Below are positions 56,992 through 64,000 of a DNA stretch of 64,000 bases, in pieces. Under the pieces are notes generated by a model. That model was not told where the DNA came from. It searched no databases and worked only from the letters and a program-made list of their open reading frames with translations. Position 1 is the stretch's first letter. Each line of letters opens with the position of its first letter. This DNA is from Sthenelais limicola (taxonomy: Eukaryota; Annelida; Polychaeta; Phyllodocida; Sigalionidae), in the NCBI GenBank assembly GCA_942159475.1, contig OW804095.1, positions 91,215,740 to 91,279,739 on the forward strand. Reading direction: 5' to 3'. A program made the position numbers and the translations under genes.

Positions 56992-58336
56992 TGGTCGATT
57001 CCATAAAATCTGTGACAATGCCAAAAAAAACCCTCAAAATTTAGAATTAGTCAAAAATCATTTATCTTTTGGTTACATGTATTCTACGTTTACAGTGATA
57101 AATTGTATGATTTGGGAACACTAAACTTCATAACTCTTTCTGTTATGCTCTTTTAAATTTAAGGGGCACCAAATACAAGTGGGTGGGTACATAGGATTTG
57201 CTATCACCAAGAGCTTTAAAACATAAAAATAAGTTCATGCTTTAGTAGTACAATTACATCCTTATACAAACATGCATGAAAAATCGATAAACACAGAGTT
57301 TCATTTCCAATTGTGCTATTATTCATATATCTATATGTACCCACCCACGGGGACTGTACCCACCCACGGGGACAGTACCCACCCATGGGGACATTATATT
57401 ATTCTCTGCTCTTGACTTAATGAATCATACATTATCATACATTAGTAGTACATTTACATCCCTACATACACATGCATGGAAATTAAATAAAAACAAGAGT
57501 TTCATTTTCCAATACACTAGTATTCAAGCATATATTCATATATGTACCCACCCACGGGGACTGTACCCACCCACGGGGACATGACATGATTCTCTGCTCT
57601 TGACTTAGGGTAAAATGTATGATGAAAATTCTTTTGATTCATAACATGTCGTTGTGGTATGGCCATACTTAGAAGATAATATAAATCATGAAATTCATAT
57701 TATTCCAAATTCAATAAAGGAAAATTGTACCCACCCACGGGGACATTTCAAATTACCCCATCTTGTGTCTAAGGCTCTGGGCTTTTTAAGGCAAATGCAA
57801 ACATTATTTTAATGTAGTCAGTACATGGTGCATGGAGTATGGTGCTACATGGAGTATGGTGCTACATGGAGTATGGTGCTATGTATGAAAATTGTCAAAT
57901 ATGAACTGAAGCCTTTTTCATAGCTAAAATAATGATAAATCTATGTACCCACCCACGGGGACAGACTACCTACCCCATCAGTTATTTAAGAATGGCAAGC
58001 AGAAGATATATCACTGATAACTTATTTTGCTAAAATAATAAATCCCAAAGTGTGATAATAAGGATTATCAAAAAAAAGTAATTCCTGAAAGTTAATAACT
58101 ATTCTAAATCTTGACTCAAACTTCAGAAACGTTTATTTTTGCCACAAAAATGACCTAAAAATAGGGGTTTTTGCCCATAAAATCAATAATTTTCCTCTTA
58201 TATACACAAAAGTGGGGTTCGCATAGAAGCTTTCAGTGGGCCTGATGCAATTATTTTGGTTAAAAAAGCGTAAATTGACATACACAAGTGTAAGATGTGA
58301 AAAACCCAATGTCACAGATTTTGTGGAATCGACCTG
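56992..58336. mobile_element. Element D: 1.35-kb inverted-repeat element with TACCCACCCACGGGGAC motif
   Basis: The left end, CTGGTCGATTCCATAAAATC, is matched inverted at the right, CAGGTCGATTCCACAAAATC, and pairing continues through TGTGACA (about 30 bp, three mismatches). The core GGTCGATTC is shared with element C. Seven copies of TACCCACCCACGGGGAC occur at 57.34 (three in a row), 57.54 (two), 57.73 and 57.94 kb; a partial inverted copy is at 57.18 kb. A TACATGGAGTATGGTGC unit repeats three times at 57.83-57.89 kb. No protein is encoded. Confidence 0.75.
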
Positions 58337-59276
58337 CTAACCTGTAGCATAATTTTCTAATAAGTACCTTTATATCTGTGTATTTATAAGTTGATATTTC
58401 TTGAGGACCATCACTTGTAAAGTAATTAAATATACTTCACAAGGAAGTAACTTACGCAGAAACATTTTTTTTAGTTTCTTTTATTTAGTATGTTTATAGC
58501 AATTATCACACAATACAAAGATATTACAATAAGGTACTATGTTGTACATTGTCAGTTATAATACAGTTGATGTCTTTGAGATATGGGCTCAAGGTCGGTG
58601 AGGAATACCCATGGTCGTCCGCCTATTACATATAGTCTTTAAATTTGGTACATTTACTAATATGATCAAGAGCATTTATTACCCACAAAATCAAAACATT
58701 CCTGCAAAGCCATCTGGTGGGAAAACATTTGAAAAATATCATTTTTGCAATTTTCGATTCATTTATCTGTAACACATATTAGCACAATATTACTAATGCG
58801 TAGAGTCACCGAATGTATGTTTTTCCGACAGTCTGTCCCATTGCTATTTTCCCCTTTCCCCTAACATCCATTAGCACCCATCAGGGCTCGTTCGGAGTGA
58901 AATACTATCAATTGTTATGAACTTTGATGGCTTCCTCCTCGATTATCCAGTTTATACACTCCTAATCATTTATTAAAGGGCATACCCTAAACGTTATTTA
59001 TGAATGTTTTGCCTTCAAGGGACAGCTGCCTGGGAGCCCAGGTCCCTACCAGACCTTTCATTTTTGTATGCGTTCTTGGAAGTTTAAATCAGATTCCTTT
59101 TGACTGTGAATAGGATGGGTTAGTCCAGTCAATATATGAAAAAGGTAAAACAAACTAGAACAGAAATGCGGTTTTCACCATGCTTTCCCACAAGGGCTCT
59201 GTATTAACATACTAAAAATGTAGAAAAATTTATCGTTGGGAAATAGGGGAAAATAGCCATTTTCCAAAATGGCTGC
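58337..59276. other. No gene seen
   Basis: AT-rich sequence without motifs that I can support, apart from the weak match to 39.1 kb around 58640. Confidence 0.5.
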
Positions 59277-59744
59277 CATGTAAAGTTACATCCAGGTGGT
59301 GGTCCTTTGGATATCATATTGAAGCTGATTTGAATTCAGTACCTACAGCTGTAGGTATATGGCTACTAGATGAGCTTGACATATCTCTCTACAGTATACT
59401 GCATATATTTCATTAAGACTTGGAGTAGGTTTATGCCATATCACCAGCAAGGATTATCCAAGAGTGTCTATGTTTATGACAAAAGGTAAGAGGAAACCCA
59501 TTAAGCAGGATGATTAGATAGAATAGTAGTCTTTAAACGTTTTTCAATTTGGATCTCTGTTTACTCTGGTGTTAAGAATGAATACAGTGAGTAGCATTCA
59601 AGCATTGATGGATTTCATCATATCTGACATGAAGTGATAGTAGTTGTTTGGGATATTAGGAAGAGCTATGATCTATATAATAACTACTACACCAATACTC
59701 AAAATAATTCAAATAGTAGCAGTCAGGATATGTAACTGGGTCAT

Positions 59745-60085
59745 GTGGTGGTAACTGGGTTCCATTGGATGACCGACTCGTTGCCGGTTTATTGGGAAAA
59801 TATATTGCTTGGTCATGCATATTGGATGACCGGCTGGTTGCCGGTTCATTGGTAAAATATATTGCTTTGTCATGCATGTTGGATTCCCGGCTGGTAGCCG
59901 TTCCATTGGATTCCTGGCTGGTAGCCGTTCCATTGGATTCCTGGCTGGTTGCCGTTCCAATGGATTACCGGCTGGTTGCTATTCCATTGGGTTACCAGCT
60001 GGTTGCCGTTCCATTGGTTTACCGACTCGTTGCCGTTCCATTGGACTACCGACTCGTTGCCAGCTTATTGAAGACTGGTCTATTG
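59745..60085. repeat. 27-bp minisatellite
   Basis: About nine to ten units near GGATTCCTGGCTGGTAGCC with a CGTTCCATT spacer. The first two are separated by AT-rich inserts. Open frames through it are spurious. Confidence 0.8.
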
Positions 60086-60234
60086 GCTCATTTGCATGTG
60101 AATTTACCCCACTCCCATTACCAGTTTATTAAGGTCACATACCAGTTTGTTGGTCTGCCATTAGACCGGGTTACTGTGCTGCTTTTTCCGTATGGGAATT
60201 GTCACAAATATAGGGGGGAACAATAGCACCATCA

Positions 60235-60880
60235 TTAACAATATTCAATATTAAACCCTTGTGAAATACCTTGCAATAAATAGTCTCTCAACCAGATATC
60301 ATTTTCGTGCCTCAACTCATGGACCCATACAGAGTAGTTCATTTGTGATGTCAAGCCACCAATAGAGTGAGAATCATCCACACATACCCAAACAGAAGCA
60401 TCATTAATACAACCACAATGTGTAATATCAACATAGCCACAGTGGGGAATAGTATCAGTGCGGAACATAACATCAGTACAATCACTAGAAATGGTACAGG
60501 TACATAGTTCAACATCATCGACAAACCCAGAATTAGTTACATTATCAATTACTACATCCTCTGGGGATGAGCAAGCATCAATAGGTTCAACATAGTTATC
60601 TACAGAGGTGACATCAGTCAAAACATAAGAAACCGGAACACATGAGTTATTGACATGACTAAGTTCAATGGGGAGTGGAGTGTCACACACAAAATACAGG
60701 TCAATTTCAGAGGAATAATCACTTTCACAGTCTATTGAATCGACATCGGGTAACTGAACATCAAGACAATCATCATACAAGTCGATACCAGAGATGGAAG
60801 TAGTTCCCAGTCCACCCGCAGGGGATAAGCTTGGAGAAGAACTGTTGTTGTTGTTGTTGTCATTGTTTCCCCCTGAAGGT
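60235..60880 (-). pseudogene. DIRS-like pol, N-terminal fragment
   Basis: The minus-strand frame has an acidic low-similarity region (CLDVQLPDVDSIDCESDYSS). It ends with VWVHELRHENDIWLRDYLLQ and GISQGFNI, the W-D-Y-GI-GF pattern usually found just before the reverse transcriptase of DIRS/Ngaro-type elements. A TAA follows at 60235, and the minisatellite replaces the reverse transcriptase, RNase H and tyrosine recombinase. It starts right after the gag gene in the same direction. Confidence 0.5.
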
Positions 60881-61020
60881 GAAGGATGGGCGCCGCTATG
60901 ATGGATGATGTCATTACAAATACAATGTAATTACAATGTCTTGTGTGAGACCATGTCCAAAGTCTACTGTGAGCTCTCGCGAGGCGCGAGAAAATAACAA
61001 TGACAGCCCATCTCACATAG

Positions 61021-61560
61021 TCACTCCTTGCCAGTGGTAGGACAAGAAATAGCACCATGATTTTTCCTGCAATACGACAAATGTGGTCTCGGCCACAGTT
61101 GCCCTGGCAGGAACCATAGTTCCAATGGTAGCATAGGTTGGATGGGAAATCATTGGGACCTTGCAGTTTTTGGCCCCTTCTCCTGCCACGACCACGCCGG
61201 CCTCCACGGGACGAGTCATCAGAAGAACCAGGGTGAGATCGCATATTAGCGGCATGAAGATTGCAAGCGACACCCATTGGATCTGCAGCGATAAACACTT
61301 CACTCTCTCCAGATATTACCTTGTCAACGATGAAACGGTCATAGGAGACCAGGGCCGAGTCGTTGAAGGCATTGTGTTGCGCATGAAGGGAGGTGAAACA
61401 CATATGCTCAATATAATGAGATGTCAACCCCCGAACCGTAGAGCTCTTAGTATGGTCCAACGACCGTAGAGGAACACCTTTTGCAATATATTGGCAGTAA
61501 TACTCAGGACGGAGAATAATACCTTTTGATTTCATAGCTGCTTGAGGATCAATGGCATGG
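61021..61560 (-). pseudogene. DIRS-like gag gene with CCCH-type finger and zinc knuckle
   Basis: The minus-strand protein reads ILRPEYYCQYIAKGVPLR, YIEHMCFTSLH, SALVSYDRFIVDKVI, then a basic RGGRRGRGRRRG patch. LCYHWNYGSCQGNCGRDHIC follows, a C-X8-C-X3-C-X3-H-type finger (the leading Cys is one of four). A frameshift near 61063 moves the following CCHC-like unit (NHGAISCPTTGKE) into the next frame, which stops at 61021-61023. The same block order occurs in the broken gag at 22.8-27.4 kb. The role is nucleic-acid binding in a retroelement particle. Confidence 0.55.
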
Positions 61561-61799
61561 GACAGCTGGGAGAGTTGGGTGAGAACTCACTACTAGGGAA
61601 GCAGACCTGGTAGGTTGCCTAGCAACAACCCCAGCCAACAAGGCCACGGTAGATGGGCTGAGAGCGGTGACAGTTGGATTGGGATGGCTGACAGTAGTGA
61701 ATACAGTTGAGGCTGGATTAGTGACAGAGGTGGTAACAATAGGCGTTGAGATAGTGACAGGCATCATGACAATGGTGCCCGGTGCATTTTGCTTGCATG
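61561..61799. other. Probable degraded start of the gag gene
   Basis: Minus-strand Thr/Ser/Val-rich open frame (61549-61767) in a frame different from gag. It may be its N-terminus or chance. Confidence 0.3.
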
Positions 61800-62160
61800 C
61801 GCACCCAAGGCAAAATAACAGGGGAGCTGTTAGGCCTAACTGTTAGCTAATGGTTATCTCACATTTTCGTATTTAAATTAGGTGAGCTGTTAGCATTTTA
61901 GGGTGTGGCTTAGGACTGGCACAGAAGGCATGGGGACCCTACAAGATATAGAGCTGTGAGCTAACGGTTAGCTCACCACTTGAGTGGTTAAGGAGCTGTT
62001 AGGCCAAGCGGTGAGCTAACGGTTAGCTCCACACTTGAGTGGTTAGGGAGCTGTTAGCTCACAGCTCCTCCTGCCTGTTGCTGCCTCTTAGTTACATTAC
62101 TGCTTAAGATGTAGGTCAAAGCTCCTTCTCTCCAGAACCTCCCTAGTAAAGCTGTTAGCT
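61800..62160. repeat. Palindrome-rich tandem units (GTGAGCTAACGGTTAGCTC)
   Basis: Four to five units of roughly 70 bp contain GAGCTGTTAGGCC and the near-perfect palindrome GTGAGCTAACGGTTAGCTCAC. Confidence 0.75.
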
Positions 62161-62562
62161 AGTAGTTAGTTTACATTTCCTGACTGGTACCATAATGTTT
62201 GAGCATTGGTGTAGCAGTTATTATATAGGTCATAGCTCTTTCTAATATCCCAAACAACTGCTATCACTTCATGTGCGATATGATGAAATCCATTGATGCT
62301 TGAATGCTACTCACTGTGTTCATTCTTAACACCAGGGTAAAATTCAGATCAAAATCAACAAGTTTAAATGACAAGTTTAAAGATAGGATGCTTTACTGCT
62401 ATTCTATTTAATCAGCCTGCTTAATGAGTTTCCTCTTACCTTCTATTATAAACACAGACACTCATGGATAATCTTTGCTGGTGATATGTTAGGCACAAAC
62501 CTATTCCAAGTCTTAATGAAATAAACAGTATACTGTAGAGAGACATGTCAAGTCCATCCAGA

Positions 62563-63266
62563 AGTTTAGCCGCCAGAATCAGTTAGAATATTTGTTTCCT
62601 GTGATAAATTAGTTGCTTGTAAGTAATAGTTAACCTTACAAATTGTTGAAAGACAGCATTGATAGGGCCCGCCGTCCCACCGCTACTAAAAGCTGGGAGC
62701 CCGGCCGTTGTGTTGCTGCTTAGAAAGAAGGGTTGTCAAGTGTTTTGCCTGGCCATGTCTGCCGCCGATCTATGGCAGCACCATAAGACAATGCAGACAA
62801 TTAGATTATATATTTTGTTACCTTTTTTAATGTGATAATCCTAGATTCTTTACGTTTGTTTTTGACGCCACTGACGAGCATGACTGTGTTTGGGTTGGCG
62901 GGAGTGGACCCAGAACGAGAGCATCGCGCACGCGCAGAGGAAACGAGTCCCTATGGAGATCCTTATGCACGCTTACCGATGGACATAATGGTGGGCGGTT
63001 CGAATCATTTAACGGATCGTTGGACGTAATTTTCCATGTTTTTAACACCGACCTGTTCAGTAATTCTGACTGGCTTGATCGGTATAGGTAGTCAAAAGAT
63101 ATTTGTTCTGGCAGGCGGTGGCGGACGAACCCGGGGAAAAAAACGGAAGAAAAGTGGAATATAGGCGGTGTGGGTCTATGTGGCGTCAGAAGTGGTGTAT
63201 GAGGTGCCGTTCGTAATGTTTTAGAAGAAGCTGTGCTTTTGCATACAAAAGGCGGCATTGGCACGA
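62563..63266. other. About 700-bp segment present only in the right arm of element F
   Basis: Comparison with the left arm shows that this GC-richer block is extra. It reads as a 165-codon minus-strand open frame, but the protein has no recognisable features. No clear terminal repeats were found, so it could be an insertion here or a deletion in the left arm. Confidence 0.55.
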
Positions 63267-63378
63267 TTGGTCTAGTAGCTATATACCTACAGCTGTAGCT
63301 AGTTCCATGTTGTACTGAATTCAAATCACCTTCAATTTGATATCCAAGGACCAGTCAACCTGGATGTAACTTTACATG

Positions 63379-63688
63379 TTTCAATATACATATACGTAAA
63401 CCATTAATTCCTGACAGTCACAGATCTTCAGCACAATGCAATGTAATCCAATTTGCTTACTGAAGTTGCTTACTGAATGACAGTTGAACTTGGCTCCAAT
63501 GATCTGTGTGCACACATTTCTGTGATGTCATCAGGTTCTGTGTAACTCCAAGTGGTTAGCAAGCTGTGAGTTGGGGAGGGTGGGAATTCTTTAATGCTCA
63601 GTTCTAGACCGATGTCCGCAAACTCGATGGAAACCAAGGTAAAATGTCATTAAAATCGTCTTTCTCTTGTTGATTACATATGAAATAA
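63379..63688. other. No gene seen
   Basis: Mixed sequence. Nothing recognisable apart from a GGAAACCAAGG word. Confidence 0.5.
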
Positions 63689-63822
63689 ATATCAAATGGC
63701 CCTCTGTACATTTTGAATCGATCTTGACGTCGGGTCAAATCGTACTCCACCCCTTTGGGGTGTCATATGATTTGACCTGACATCTCGATCGATTCAAAAC
63801 GTACATCGGACCATTTGATATA
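63689..63822. repeat. Long imperfect hairpin, about 65-bp arms
   Basis: ATATCAAATGG...TTTTGAATCGATC...GGTCAAATC...CCACCCC folds back on GGGGTG...GATTTGACC...GATCGATTCAAAA...CCATTTGATAT with only a TTT loop. It is a hairpin MITE or a candidate structured RNA. Confidence 0.8.
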
Positions 63823-64000
63823 AAAGACACCCATAATCCGTAGTATTTAATTTGAATTTTGCACACAAGTAATAATATATCTAAATAATTAGGTCCAAAT
63901 TCATAAATAATAAGGTACAAAAGTTATATATAGGTCTCAAAATATGTAACATTTTTATGTAACTTGACTCTGAATATTTTTAATAGGACATATGTCATGA
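63823..64000. other. No gene seen (right edge)
   Basis: AT-rich sequence running to the end of the window. Confidence 0.5.

Larger units (their letters stand above)
59277..63378 (-). mobile_element. Element F: long inverted terminal repeats around DIRS-like gag/pol
   Basis: The left arm (59277-59710) and right arm (62194-63378) are reverse complements of about 430 bp at high similarity. They begin CATGTAAAGTTACATCC and include TCATTAAGACTTGGA, TAAGAGGAAACYCATTAAGC and AAGCATNNATGGATTTCATC. The right arm has an extra segment of about 700 bp. Between the arms lie minus-strand gag and the first part of pol. Inverted rather than direct terminal repeats are known for DIRS retrotransposons, so F may be a deleted DIRS element. 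A DNA-transposon shell that captured a fragment is the alternative. Confidence 0.65.

Noticed and set aside
59656..60226. Open frames with RLVA/GSRSIG repeats
   Set aside because: 27-bp minisatellite; frames on both strands, no conserved domain.
62990..63030. GGTTCGAAT word resembling a tRNA T-loop (B box)
   Set aside because: No acceptor, D or anticodon arms could be folded around it.
62827..63324. 165-codon minus-strand open frame
   Set aside because: GC-richer stretch inside an arm of element F; the Ser/Pro-rich protein shows no domain or conserved motif.

Overview
The window is AT-rich metazoan DNA, most likely from a marine invertebrate. I cannot name the phylum. The evidence is one spliced exon of a class A (rhodopsin-type) peptide GPCR sitting in a dense mix of transposable elements usual for such genomes: a Mag-like Gypsy LTR element, an L1/Tx1-type LINE, DIRS-like gag/pol pieces, a Penelope-like fragment, a non-LTR 3' end with a GAA tail, an XPG/PIN-nuclease (Academ-like) DNA transposon, and many non-autonomous inverted-repeat elements. 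No bacterial-type genes or operons are present.

Layout. 0-1.1 kb: decayed Gypsy-like gag (minus). 1.3-2.8 kb: inverted GTACTGGAGGAG minisatellite. 3.4-10.9 kb: a region marked by a CGTAGAGACA motif, split by a 15-bp satellite that itself contains a decayed Gypsy element (4.5-8.95 kb). 11-16 kb: small fold-back elements and simple repeats. 16.4-38.9 kb: a nest of insertions. A minus-strand gag-like gene (16.4-17.4 and 38.4-38.9 kb) was split by a LINE (17.4-38.4 kb, 15-bp target duplication). LINE ORF2 was split by a 14.4-kb terminal-inverted-repeat (TIR) element A (20.6-34.9 kb, 4-bp duplication). A contains TIR element B (20.7-31.4 kb), B contains a gag fragment, and that fragment was split by TIR element C (23.0-27.0 kb). 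39.8-40.7 kb: Penelope-like fragment with a hammerhead-ribozyme core. 40.7-44.9 kb: TIR element E. 45.4-46.6 kb: a second mirror-image minisatellite. 47-55 kb: Academ-like transposon with an uninterrupted 1533-residue transposase. 55.6-56.1 kb: GPCR first exon. 57-58.3 kb: TIR element D. 59.3-63.4 kb: element F, with ~440-bp inverted repeats around DIRS-like gag and the start of pol.

The most interesting pattern is a set of inverted-repeat elements (A-E) that each carry a private 14-17-base motif in many dispersed copies: GTGACGTAAGTATA in A, GTTTCCATGGCAACC in B, TTTTGTATCATCAC in C, TACCCACCCACGGGGAC in D and GCATACGCATGGTATGC in E. C, D and E share a GGTCRATTC core at their termini. The Academ-like element shows the same design on a smaller scale and has an intact transposase, so it is one candidate for the kind of enzyme that moves such elements; no direct link is shown. 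Also notable is a NADAR (YbiA-like) domain attached to an L1-type ORF1 protein.

Coordinates of repeat boundaries were read by eye and may be off by a few bases. Family assignments rest on recognised motifs, not database searches.
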